A stretch of DNA of 64,000 bases from Anagrus nilaparvatae. Lineage: Eukaryota; Arthropoda; Insecta; Hymenoptera; Mymaridae. Made by a program: the position numbers and the translations under genes. The notes beneath the pieces were generated by a model. That model was not told the DNA's origin. It worked only from the letters and a program-made list of their open reading frames with translations, and did not search any database. Position 1 is the stretch's first letter. Each line of letters starts with the position of its first letter. Positions 49,920-60,696 of this stretch are shown piece after piece. Location: NCBI GenBank assembly GCA_022575985.1, contig JAKSXM010000007.1:56202501-56266500 (forward strand), in the 5' to 3' direction.

Positions 49920-52144
49920 TTATATGTTTCCAGAAAACATTTGATTATACCCCATTACCGGGCCTCTTTGCAGCAAATTTTGAAAAAGATGAAACTGTGG
50001 TCTTGGATAATATGCGAGTGGATTAGCGGCTGATGGGAAATTTAAATGTGAATAGTCACTAAAATAATTCTGTGGCACAATTTGTGGTGGAATAGGTGAC
50101 TGAATTGGTCGTGGAATCATAATAGATGGCTGAAATTGTGTAGAAATCATAGCTGGTGGGTCGAACTGAGGTGATTGAACGGTTAAAACATGTGTTGTGG
50201 ATTTACCCATTTGCTACAAAAATAGTTTCAATTTAAAATACATTAATATTTTACAATAATTAATGAACTTACTTTTTCCATGTTATTTAACCGTTGGGAA
50301 AAATTCTCCATTAAATGTTCCGAAGAGGCCAAAATGCCTTCTGAGATCTTCAATTTTTTATTTTTCTTTTTATATTCTAAACTTCTTTTTTTTTTGTATT
50401 TTCTTTTAGTAACCTATAATGAAAATCAGTTGTCAGCAGTCCTAATACTTTTTAAAATAAAATTTATTTTTACCTTTCTCTGTTTTAACTCATTATTATC
50501 TTTAGTTGCTTGAAAAAACTTGTCTAGTTTTTTATCTAAATTTACCAGAAAATCACGGGAATAGTTTTCAGTTGAGAATCCTGGAGAATCGCTTTTTGGA
50601 TTTAGCATCTGTAAATAATATTTAAAATTTAACGATAAGAACTTGCAAATTTAAAAGTTAAGTAGCTGTTTATTACTATTACGAAATATAAAAATTTATA
50701 TTGGCATTTACTTACATCTTTGTTATATTCAACATTCTCTATTCCTGTTGAATGCAAAAAGGATCCTTTATTGAGAACAATTTTTTCAACATGACCGTCA
50801 GAATGTTGTGATAAATTTTTCTCAGTTAGCGTTGAATTATTTTTTTCCTGGAAAATTTTATCGTCAATATTTTGTGTCTACAATAAAAACAATTTCTTTT
50901 TAAACAAATAAAGTTACAATAGAATGCTTATTCAAATTTTGTTGGCACCTACGTTTTCAAAAAGTAGCTTATCTGCATTATGGTCTTGCTGAGAAGGCTT
51001 GGTTATAGTTTCTGTCTTTTTGGGTAATTCGCAGGGCGGATTTCTGTTTGTCATTACATCATGATACTGCAATGGAGTTCTTTGGATCTTTTGAAGCTAT
51101 AAAACGATTATTTAATTAATTTACTTTTTTTAAAAGAGGTTATTTGTTAAAAATATTAAACAATAAAAAAGTAAAAAAATAAATAGCTATAAATATTTTA
51201 AAAATGTAGCAATTTATGTAAAAATATTAAAAAACATATTATATAATAAACGATTTCTTACATTTGTATTACTTTCATCAAATTTTATCAATTTTGATTC
51301 CTTATCTTTTGAAGAATTAGCTTTATCAGCTAAATATTTTTTGTAAAATGCTAGTAACGATGGCTCATTCTGAAGAAAAAAAAATTATTTTAATAACATT
51401 ATCGTCAAATATAATAAAATGTGCAGTAACAAAAATGCATACTCACTTTGTCAACAATCTTATTTGATTTTATTTGTGGAGACACTTTTTGTCGACCTTT
51501 CTTTTTTTTTGGAACATCAGTTTGTGACTCGCTAACTGTCTGCTTTAAATCATTTTTTTTTACTTTTTTTTTTGACTTATCCTTTAAATAAAATGAATTA
51601 CTGAATAGGAAAATAATTTAAAATTTTAAAGTTAATTCTAACTAAATTAATACACACCATTTTATCTTCTACATTTATTACCTTTGGAGCTTGCTCTAGC
51701 TAAAATTTTAATTTTGTTGTTAAATAATAAATAATATATTTTGTCTTTACAAATAATCTTATAAAACAAAGTGATTACCGTTGATAAGGGTACTGGAACT
51801 GTGGCTAAATACTTTTTCAATTGAAGATTCTTCTCAACATTTTTAGGCACTTTTAACTTCTAAAAAACAATTTTTATAAATTTGTTAATTATTAGTTAAT
51901 AATTCATAAAAAAAATTTATTATGCTTACTTTATTTAAACAATTATCAGCATCTTTTTTATTCTTATCCTTCATAATTATGCTATTTGACAAATCTAATA
52001 AATTAGGATTCGAACTCCTGGTAGTCCTGCTTATCCTTTTCTTACCTTTACAACAAAAATTATTATATTTAAATAAATGAGTTATAGATTTCACTGTAAA
52101 TAAAATAAATAAAATAAGCTTTTATTACCATGTAATCCTTCCAT
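49920..52144 (-). CDS. 11-exon lysine-rich protein of unknown family
   Basis: Exons, in transcript order: 52129-52144, 51930-52093, 51779-51859, 51682-51699 (or 51658-51699), 51447-51581, 51262-51369, 50953-51096, 50716-50877, 50474-50608, 50273-50413, 49920-50213. All junctions are GT..AG and many donors are GTAAG. Intron 1 is phase 1; the other nine are phase 0. The product is 465 aa (473 with the longer exon 4), starting MEGLH. Residues 1-138 are basic, with a KKKKGRQK nuclear-localisation-like cluster at about 118-125. Residues 139-295 are polar and probably disordered. Residues 296-368 are Lys/Leu-rich and may form a coiled coil. Residues 369-465 are rich in Pro, Gln, Tyr and Asn. There is no signal peptide, membrane segment or enzyme motif. 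I infer a nuclear or RNA/chromatin-associated scaffold, with low certainty. Intron-exon consistency over 2.2 kb makes this the best supported gene in the window. Confidence 0.8.
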
Positions 52145-52340
52145 TTTAATTATTTTCTAATATTAAATACTTATTTTTATACACATTATCAACTTGTAAA
52201 AAAACTAACTGGAGCCATGTGCGCTTAAATATCGGTGGAGTTTTGCAGACGACTTAAGAAGATAACTGGCGCCGTTTACGGCGGTTCCCGTAATACATAA
52301 GCGCGAATTTTAAATTAAATTTAAATAATTATGAAAATAT
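52145..52340 (-). promoter_or_regulatory. Candidate promoter of the 11-exon gene
   Basis: A GC-richer pocket sits just upstream of the start codon: GGAGCCATGTGCGC, AACTGGCGCCGTTTACGGCG, GTTCCCGTAATACATAAGCGCG. It contrasts sharply with the A/T-rich DNA on both sides. TGGCGCC resembles an E2F-type site. No TATA box is placed convincingly. Because an RTEL1 relic starts about 0.5 kb beyond in the opposite direction, the pocket could once have served both genes. Confidence 0.4.
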
Positions 52341-52837
52341 TAATAAATAACGTTATAAAAAATAAATTTAATTCATTCTTATAAATATATTTAAAAATAT
52401 TTTTTTGAAGAAGAATTACAAAAAAAAATTAATTAATTATGAATATTTTTGTTAAGCAAATTCGTAAAAGATACTCAAAAAATGTATATAATATATATGC
52501 TAAATTAATAATGAATAGTGTTACTTTCAATATTTATGGTAAATCATAAAAAAGGATGACACTTTTTTAATATTTAAATAATATTTCAGAAACGTTCTAA
52601 AATTTTGAGAAAAGAGGGAATTTAGTAGTCCTGTCATTAATTTTGGGAAATTCCTACAGGATTTGCCCACTTTCTAAAATGATTCTTTATTTGTATGTAT
52701 AATTATATTTTATACAGAAATAAAATGGATATATTTTTAATATTTAGGCCTGAAACAAATTGCATTTTCAAATTTTCGCGTATTTCTTCACTTCGATCAC
52801 TCGAATGCTTTTATGAAATAAATCACGAGTTTTTTTC
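52341..52837. other. Spacer between the divergent gene and the RTEL1 relic
   Basis: A/T-rich, with no ORF. A short inverted pair, TAGTAGTCCTGTCATTAATT and AATTCCTACAGGATT, lies near 52625-52670. Shortly before the relic the sequence CGCGTATTTCTTCACTTCGA appears. No ATG in frame with the relic is found here. Confidence 0.4.
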
Positions 52838-53229
52838 ACAAAATTTACTATTCGAGGAGTAGATATAAGTTTTACATTCAAACCTTATAAAGTTCAAGAA
52901 GATTTTATGCACAAAGTTATAGAGTCTTTGCAAGGTAGAAAAAATGATGTATTAGAATCAGCAACAGGTAACAAAAATGTCTCTTAAAAATAAATAAATC
53001 AAATTATATTTATAGGCACAGGAAAAACCTTAAGTTTATTATGCTCTTCGTTAGGGTGGTTATGAGTCAAAAAAGCACACTTTCAAGTTCAAGAAGCAAA
53101 TAGTGAACCAGAAGGAAAATTTATTCATGAAATTTATGATAATAAATTATTTATCATATAAATAGTATTCAATATATCAATTATTTATGCTTCAATAACT
53201 CATTCTCAGCTTTTGCAAGCTGGGGAGAA
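52838..53229 (+). pseudogene. 5' fragment of an RTEL1-type helicase gene
   Basis: One frame across an intron gives FTIRGVDISFTFKPYKVQED, then VIESLQGRKNDVLES, then ATGTGKTLSLLCSSLGWL (Walker A, helicase motif I). The intron is 52968-53015 (GT..AG), splitting the Gly of ATG|TGKT. After an in-frame TGA (53063) the frame continues with VKKAHFQVQEA. After TAA (53159) it continues with IIYASITHSQLLQA, which matches motif Ia (YASRTHSQL) with Arg changed to Ile. RTEL1 is an XPD-like Fe-S DNA helicase acting on telomeres and recombination intermediates. This piece lacks a start codon, the Fe-S domain and all later motifs. The retained intron argues for segmental duplication or truncation rather than retroposition. 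FANCJ or DDX11 relatives are less likely, because GTGKT and FKPYKVQ fit RTEL1 better. Confidence 0.75.
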
Positions 53230-53337
53230 AAAAATGAATTTTTTGCTTTTAGAAAAAAAAATTACACTTTCCTTTTTTTCTTATTTTTCTACCTCAAATC
53301 TTTACCTTTTATTGAAGCGAGAAAGATAAAAGTAAAA

Positions 53338-53506
53338 AAACCGGTTCCTATTGTCTAAATATGAATATATTTCAACACTGTAGTAAACACAGTCTCAATT
53401 ATTTTTTTAGTGTGATAGTTTAAAAAATTATTGAGACAGAAAAAAACCGGTTCCTACTGTCTAAATATTATGAATATATTGCAACACTGTAGTAACACAG
53501 CTACAT
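53338..53506 (+). repeat. Direct repeat, ~110-bp period, two copies
   Basis: AAAACCGGTTCCTATTGTC then AATATGAATATATTTCAACACTGTAGTAA at about 53338-53392 is repeated at about 53447-53505 with minor changes. A nearby TACAGTGTTGCAATTT (53540) is the inverse of ATTGCAACACTGTAG, so a small TIR element with a duplicated end is possible. Confidence 0.6.
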
Positions 53507-53627
53507 AATTTTTTAATACACATACACCATGATATACTACAGTGTTGCAATTTATAAACAATGAAGCCTTACAATCATAAAAACATGAAATACAATTTTT
53601 CATAAACATGACCCCCTTCCGAGTTAT

Positions 53628-54038
53628 AGCGCAAGGAAAAGTGACTCGAGGGCTCCTATTAAAAGCTAGCGATGTTTTTTAATGCTGAGTTAAAAATAGC
53701 TAAATATTTTTGTGTCTTTTATTAAAACCTCGCGTTGTTTTTTAGGGTTTTGTTAAAAGATCGCTATTTAAATTAGAGGTCTTATTAAAACCTCGCTTTA
53801 TTTGTATTGCTTATAAAGAGCTATGTGCTATATTATTAATATACTCATAGCTAGCTTTTAATAAGCAATAAAAACGAAGCGAGGTTTTAATAAGACCGTA
53901 AAAACATAGCGATCTTAGACCCTAAAAAACAATGCGAGGTTTTAATAAGACACAAAAATATTTAGCTATTTTTAACTAAGACATTAAAAAACATCGCTAG
54001 CTTTTAATGGGAGCCCTCGAGTCACTTTCCCTTGCGCT
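53628..54038. mobile_element. 411-bp near-perfect foldback
   Basis: The arms are about 195 bp each around a short centre near 53833. The left end is AGCGCAAGGAAAAGTGACTC and the right end is the inverse of AGCGCAAGGGAAAGTGACTC. Internal direct repeats of the TTTTAATAAGAC / AAAACCTCGC type occur within both arms, as does the pair AGCTAGCGATG/CATCGCTAGC. It has no ORF. The transcript would form one long hairpin. No target duplication was recognised (flanks TTAT and TGTC). Confidence 0.8.
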
Positions 54039-54860
54039 TGTCAGTTTCCCTCGGCCTGATTGTTTCCAAAAAATTTAAAAATTTTTTAGAGCTTTTTTTA
54101 TTTTACTTAAAATCTGGTAGTATTACAAAAAAAAATTATATATTACTAATATGAAGTATTTTCATTGGCAAATAAAGCGATTTTTGTTTTTTTTTGTTCG
54201 ATTATAATATGACATGGCAAAAATGGTTGCTTAACGAAAAATTAAGAAACAGGATCGTTCTGGCATAAATATCTGCAAAAAATTTTACTTTCACAAAAAA
54301 AATGATAAGTATCATTTTGCAAGAAGACAAAATTGGGAAAATTTTAAGACCAACCAGAACCGTTTAAAGTAAGCTGAAAAAAACTTATGGGCAAAATAAA
54401 CTTTTTTCTAATTTTCTTTATAATTTTTTAGCTCCATCTGGACTGAGGTGCTTTCAAAAAAAAATCCTTTAATGAAAAGTCAGAACACTTGTTTCTAAAT
54501 ATGTCCAGCCATTTTTGGCCCTATCGGGGAATTATTGTTTATGTATGGGGCCTTCTCAAACGATTGCAAATGACTTTTTGTAAAATTAATAAAAACCATT
54601 TTTTCTATTCTTTTTTAAAAAATTTCTTGTCTCATTATACCGATACAAACTTATTCCAAAAAAGTTGAAATTTTTTTTTTTTTCATTTTCTTTACGTTTT
54701 CAGTTATTAGCAATCGTTTTACGAGATAAAAAAAATCCGCTAGCTTCAAGTGGAATTTCGCTTGCGGCATAAGTAAAATTTCTAGCATTAATACTTTCAT
54801 AGAAAAAAATGATATACTATACGTCCGAAAAAAAAAAATTTTTACTGATTTTTGTATTTT

Positions 54861-55208
54861 TTAAAGGGTGGCCCTTCGGAATTCAGAACCACTGGTATGC
54901 AATCGTTACATTTTGACGAAATTTAAAAATAATAGATCTCATTTTCATAATGTTATAGAAAATACAATAATGTCGTAGAGTAAGACTAAATAGAAAAAGA
55001 GACATTATTACAAAAATAATATCATACATTTTAAATTTAATATTATTAAATTTTCTTTTTTACAGTATGTTTTAGTAAATATCTGTTATTTAGTCTTACT
55101 TAAATTTTATTTTCTACATTATGAAAATGAGATCTATTTTTTTTTGAATTTCGTCAAAATGCAACGATTGCATATCAGCGGTTCTGAATTCCGAAAGGCC
55201 GCCTTTTA
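54861..55208. mobile_element. 348-bp foldback with AAAGGGTGGCCC-type ends
   Basis: The left arm (GGCCCTTCGGAATTCAGAAC, CAATCGTTACATTTTGACGA, AGATCTCATTTTCATAATGT) is mirrored at the right (ACATTATGAAAATGAGATCT, TCGTCAAAATGCAACGATTG, GGTTCTGAATTCCGAAAGGC). Near the centre GTAAGACTAAATA and TATTTAGTCTTAC also pair. It is non-coding and lies within or next to family R sequence. Confidence 0.75.
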
Positions 55209-55244
55209 AAGGCAAAAAATTGAAAAACAAAATCCCCCTTCAAA

Positions 55245-55612
55245 TAATAATTTTATAATTATGAGATGGTACTTGTAAGATAATAAGATATAATAATACA
55301 CAAAAATTGTGTTACAAGCGATGCGGTCAGTACTGAGTTCGTGTGCGGTATTATCTGCACATAAAAAAGGATACAAGACTACTATTTGTCACGTGGGATC
55401 GATCTACCTATAGAGTCTTTACAATTTTGAAAATATATCCCGCGATGATCTCACGTGACAAATAGTAGTCTTGTATCCTTTTTTATGTGCAGATAATACC
55501 GCACGCGAACTCAGTACTGACCGCATCGCAAGTACCATAATTTTTGTGTATTATTTCTTATTATTTTACCTATATTTTACCTTACAAGTACCATCTCATA
55601 TAAAATTATTAT
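55245..55612. mobile_element. ~370-bp foldback with long arms containing CACGTG
   Basis: The left arm (GAGATGGTACTTGTAAG, GATGCGGTCAGTACTGAGTT, GGATACAAGACTACTATTTG, TCACGTG) is mirrored at the right (CACGTGACAAATAGTAGTCT, AACTCAGTACTGACCGCATC, CTTACAAGTACCATCTC). About 50 bp form the loop. It starts only about 35 bp after the previous foldback, so two independent insertions hit the same spot. No ORF is present. Confidence 0.8.
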
Positions 55613-55749
55613 TAGAAGACGGATTTTTTTTCTTAACATTTTTGCCTTAAAAAAATAGAAAAATCAGGAAAATAAAGATTTTTAATTAATAAAAAAAATA
55701 AAGATTTTTCTACACCAGTAGATAATCTTCTTTTACGATAATGGGAATT

Positions 55750-55766
55750 CCGCTTGCCGCAAGCGG
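55750..55766 (+). repeat. Perfect 17-nt hairpin CCGCTTG-CCG-CAAGCGG followed by T9
   Basis: The stem has seven perfect, GC-rich pairs and a 3-nt loop. Related, imperfect words CGCTTGCGGC and CCGCTAGCTTC lie near 54738-54770. It marks one end of family R copy B. In an animal genome it is not a bacterial terminator; a rolling-circle element end is possible, but no CTRR follows. Confidence 0.6.
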
Positions 55767-55778
55767 ATTTTTTTTTCA

Positions 55779-56660
55779 GTGTATACTTCCGAAAAGAAAA
55801 AAAAATCATTTTTTTTTTTGTTTTTTTCTAAAGGAAAAAATTTTGAGATAAAAATTTTCAAAAAATTAAGTATCAGATTGGAGATACTGGGTAAAAACAA
55901 TAATTCTAGGTATTTGTCGTTTCACAGAAATAAATTCGATACTGCGTCCAAAAAGAAAAAAAAAATTTGTATTTTTTGGTGAAAAATAATTTTGCGACAA
56001 AAATTTTCAAAAAATTAAGTATAAAATTGGAGATATCGAGTAAAAACAATAATTTTAGATATTAGTACTTTCATGGACATATGGTATTTTTTGTATGTTT
56101 TGGTAAAAAAAATGTCGAGAAAAACATTTTCGAAAAACTTCGTATCAGATCCAAAAATTGACTATAAACGATATTTCTAAAACCAGTACTCTTAGAGAAA
56201 AAAATTAGGTACTACATCTAAAAAGAAAAAAAAAATTTGTATTTTTTGTATTTTTTAGTAACAAAAATTTTGGGAAAAAAATTTTCAAAAAATTAAGTAT
56301 CAGTTTCGAAATATCGAGTAAAAACGATACTTCTAGATATTAGTACTTTCATGGAAAAAAAGAGGCGTTACATCCAAATTAAAAAAAAAAAAGTACCTCG
56401 AGTTTTTTTGGTGAAAAAAATTTCCAAAAAAAAACATGTCTTAATGTCATGTTGGTTGTGAAATAGCACTGGTTACAGTCATACATTCGTACTCACACAC
56501 ACACACACATACACACACACACAGACTTTTTTTAAAAACCGTCTTTTTAGCTTCCTGAGGTCTCAAAACGTGCTTATATGTCAAAAAATCAGAAATCAAA
56601 ATTTCACCTAACACAAAGTTTCCTCTATGAGGAACAAACAAAATGGCCGATCCAATTGAA
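55779..56660 (+). repeat. Family R repeat with internal ~150-bp units, copy B
   Basis: Units begin near 55905, 56056, 56185 and 56338 with the landmark TCTAGATATTAGTACTTTCA or variants, each followed by poly-A/T and AAAATTTTCAAAAAATTAAGT. The right flank (GCTTCCTGAGGTCTCAAAAC, CCTCTATGAGGAAC) matches copy A inverted. The frame at 55779-55982 runs along the array. Confidence 0.65.
56494..56523. repeat. CA microsatellite (~30 bp, one interruption)
   Basis: ACACAC repeats with a single CAT interruption lie in the right flank of family R copy B. The minus-strand frame at 56447-56641 reads through it as CVCVCVC and is not a gene. Confidence 0.9.
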
Positions 56661-59600
56661 ATGTTGCATGACAGTATGACATGAAATTTCGGCGATAACC
56701 TTAGCTTTGAAATGGTTCATTGTACATCTCGTTATCATTAGCCATAAGAAAATTATGGCCAAAAATCCTTTTTTTTCAGCAATTACATAAAATGTTTATA
56801 GTTAATCCATTAGGTCCCTCTATTTCTAAGTGTTATAAGTAATAAAACTCTTATCAAAGTGTACAAAGAAAAGGGGGTGGAAGGAGGCATCAATATTGCA
56901 ATCAAATTTTTAAAAAATTATCCTTCATGTAAAATAGCTATAACGAGGAAAAGGAGGGATGTCTTTCAGATAAGCATTGGAACTAGATTGGAACTTGGTG
57001 GTGGTACAGGGTGCATGGTGATAAGCGGACGTCATCTAGCACCCTGTTCCCATGACTAATAAGTCAAATTTTTTTATGAAATTTACTATTTATCTTGTGT
57101 CTACGATCTCTAGCACATTTTAGAAAAAAATGATAATTTTATAAAGTTACCTTTTATTTTTATTTCTTAAGGGATTTTTAATCGTTTTCCTTTTAAACAA
57201 GTTTATTTTTACTTTTATTTGCTTAAGATGACTCATTTTATTTACTTCAGATTTTATAATTATAAAGGTATTTCATTTTTAGGGATTTGTAATACACTGA
57301 TATTGTGTGTAAAAGTCGTAAGTTTACTTTAAAATTTCTAAAGAGTAGTTTTTAATGCACCAAGGCATATGCATGTAGTGCGGGATTTTTATTATTCTTT
57401 CGTCTTTAATAGTAAAAATTAGTGCAGAAAAAGAGAAAATTTAGAGCGTATTTTTTTGGTGAAAATTAGTGAGCACGTCTGTGTTACAAAAATTGATAAT
57501 GGGGTGCCCGGCTAGATCAAAATATAAAAGATCAATAAGAATTATCGCAAAGACAAATCTGTAAGTATAAGAATATTTTTTTATTTTTTAATAAAATTTA
57601 CCCATTTTGAATCCAAAAATCCACCATAAACAGTCATTTTAAGGGGTATTATCTGTTGATTCTACGTTTTCGTAGAAATTATAATTAGCGACATTATTCT
57701 TTTTTTAATTTTATTTTGGAAGCGATTATTTGAAATGAAAATATATTATAAAAAACATAATAATCCAAGATTGATGTATTTCTTATTAAATATATTTTTT
57801 TAATTTACGGAAATAAATTCGATAAAGCATGTAAAAGTAATTGGAAATGTAATTTTTAAGTAATTATTATTTCTTATATTTATTAAGTTTCATCAACCTG
57901 TGTCATTTATTAGCTGCCTACTTGATTAATGTTAAAATACCACGTTTATTTTATTCATTATAAATTAATTAAGACGGCGACATAGGTAAAAATAAGTTGA
58001 TTTTTGCTCAAAAATGTTTTAACTTTAATATTATTAACGTGTTGTTGATTTGCCTTTAATTTTTTTATTGTCTAAAATTATAAATAATGTTAATATTGCT
58101 TATGCCTTTCTTTCTCTCTGTTTAAAAATTATACAAGTAATTATAAAAATATTCAATCCTTGCTTTTTTTAAAAATATTATTATACATGAATTTATAAAA
58201 TAGTGGGTTTTTATTATTTTATATAAATTTTTATACAAATTTACAATTTGCAAATATTAATGCATAATTTTTTTACAGAAACAAAATTATATGCATATAA
58301 TTAACTACACAATAAATACTTTAGTTTAAAAATTTGCACTTTCGCGCGCAAAATAAATATAACTATGTCGAAACAAGAATCTTTTAAAATGTCAGAATTC
58401 GCTACATAAGTATAGGTACGGAGTATATATATATATATATATTTATACAAGATACGAATTCGCGTGAGGACATTTGCCATTTTATGATAAATATTAGTAT
58501 GACCAAACTGAGCATGCAGTACCAATGGAACTATTGGTTTCAAAATGGTTTTTCAATGGTTTATAATTATTTTTACTTTTTTAATTTCAAAAAATTTCAA
58601 AAAAAATTTTAGAAATTCGTGGCGGGTGAAATTGTTATTTGAATTTGTGAATAATTAATAATTTATTAATAATTTATTAATAAATAAATAAATAATTTAT
58701 TAATAAATAAATAAATTTTAAAAAGCGCTGTTTCTCCCTCTATGGATAATTTTTTTTCATTAAGAACATTGTCCAGTAAACTGGATAACGGATGGATTTG
58801 ATAATATTTGGCAAAAATACTGTTTTTGAAAAATACTGATAAAAAATTATAGCATATAAAAAAAATATCGTAGAATATAATTATTCAATTTATTTCAGAC
58901 CTAGGGTGATTTTTCATAACGAAAATGTTATTTATTTAACAATTCTATCGCACATGTTCGTACGCGCGCTTGGCATAGAGCGGCAATAAATTTCAAATTT
59001 TTCTAAATTAGATTTGGGGTCGTTTAAAAAAAAAACGTAACGCTTGTAAGGTGGGTGGGTGTTAAAGACAAGTGTTACTTACCCAAATTGGGGTGGGTAG
59101 GTATTTAACAGAAAGCGTTAATCGTTAAGCGTATCGTTTGTACTCGAGTTTTTGAATCTGATGGCTAATTTTTTGAATTTTTTTCTCAAAATTCTTGATC
59201 AGTGACCCAAGAAACCTACTATCGGTTTGAAAAAGATGCGAACCTCTCGTTTTTTCGTAATATTTTGTATAAAAATAGAGATATTTTAATTAAACAAATT
59301 TTTTTTGAAAATATGACTATATTTTTACAATTTTACCAAAGGAATATAGTTCAACTTTGACCTCAAAAAAGTGTCGAAAAAATCATTTTTTTCTGGACAA
59401 ATTTTTACCACTGATAATATGACTCTTTATTTACACGTTGATGTTTTAAAAATTTGAAAATATTAATTTGCAAATTTTCTGTGACCTTTGGAAAACGGGA
59501 CCTCTATCTCAGCAACAAATTGTTCGATTGGCTTCATTTTTTTTTTTAATGGATAGGTCTTGATTTGTATATTACAAATATATAATTGATTAAAGTAGCG

Positions 59601-60240
59601 AATTCCTAGTTTTAGAGCTAAAGAGAAATGAATCAAGGCACAGGTGCAATCTATTCATCTATTGTTTCTCAAAAAACTTTTCACACCTTCCTGCTGTTTC
59701 AAGCTCCAAGAGGTAGAAAAAAAATATTTCTATTGATTTAGAGTTTGAATATACATTATCATGCTTTTTAAGACATTAACATCTGGTAAAAATATAGATA
59801 AAAAAAATTGCAATTTTCAGAAAAGTATTCAATTTTTATAAATATTATTAATGTATCGATTCACCTGATCGCAAAGAACTTTGAATCGCAAAAATCGGCC
59901 AATAATTAGCTTCAATAGAGCATAAAGTAAAAATAGGTATCAATTTTTATTTTGCTGATATCAGGGTTATTTATTGGCCAATTTTTGCAATTCAAATTGC
60001 ACATTAATCAGATTTTAAAGTAGAATATGATTTGAGGCATCATTTTTACAAAGATTTGCAAAAATGAAAAAAAAAAAATCCGTAGAATTTAGAAATAAAG
60101 GAATTTTATTACATCATACTGCGATAGGTGAAAAAGAAAAAAAAAATAATAATAAGAATTATTTTTTATCGTTAACGTTAAAATAACGCTAACGTTATTT
60201 CCATACGATGCCTATAATATATCTACATGATTAGTGCAGA
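56661..60240. other. Noncoding stretch with minor repeats
   Basis: The segment 56670-56850 (GACATGAAATTTCGGCGATAA, AAATGGTTCATTGTACAT) recurs near 63255-63330 and is a tail of family R. The frame 56859-57059 (EGGINIAIKFLKNYPS..LELGGGTGC) is open and not A/T-driven, but I recognise nothing in it. There is a TA run at 58424-58442. A GGGTCGCTGA-type fragment lies near 59185-59215. An inverted pair, CGCAAAAATCGGCCAATAA and TTATTGGCCAATTTTTGCA, lies at 59888-59993. A palindromic CGTTAACG..CGCTAACGTTA is near 60170-60198. Confidence 0.45.
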
Positions 60241-60396
60241 ATGTTTCCAAAACATCAACATGATTACAAAGAAGTGTACATGAAATTTAAAATTAATAAT
60301 CTTGAATCTGCTAGAGAGATATCTGATCTTAAATTTCTGTATAAATTAATCATGTACATGTACCAAAAAGAGATGGTATTAGAGAAAGTAGTTTAA
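60241..60396 (+). pseudogene. Non-LTR retrotransposon ORF2, C-terminal fragment
   Basis: A 51-codon frame reads MFPKHQHDYKEVY, then KINNLESAREISDLKFLYKLI. The pattern L-E-x-x-R-x-x-x-D-L-x-F-L-Y-K-L-(I/L) is the conserved segment after the reverse transcriptase of Jockey/CR1-type ORF2 proteins. Nothing before it reads as reverse transcriptase, so it is a short relic. It could come from the same kind of element as 16991-18030, but the two do not overlap. Confidence 0.5.
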
Positions 60397-60696
60397 TGTT
60401 TATTAAACTACTCGAATAGATATTACTAATAATATAGAAATAAGTTTTTACAAAAGCTTTAGTATTTTTGTATCAAAATTTAGTTAGAATAATTTCCTAA
60501 CATTAAGTTAGTATTAAAAATTAAAGAATATACATACGTTAATATATTATTAAGTATATTATTCATAACATTTCTTAATAAAATTTTTTATAAAAAAATG
60601 TAAAGGGTTCGTCCCATTAATTTGTTTAATAAATAAAAAAAAAAAATAAATAAATAACCAGAAACGTATATTTTTTATTTTATTTAATTATTAAAA

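Noticed and set aside
51990..52025. A tRNA B-box-like word (AGTTCGAATCC on the minus strand)
   Set aside because: No cloverleaf can be drawn around it, and it lies inside exon 2 of the 11-exon gene.
56447..56641. Minus-strand frame with CVCVCVC
   Set aside because: It is a translation of the CA microsatellite within family R.
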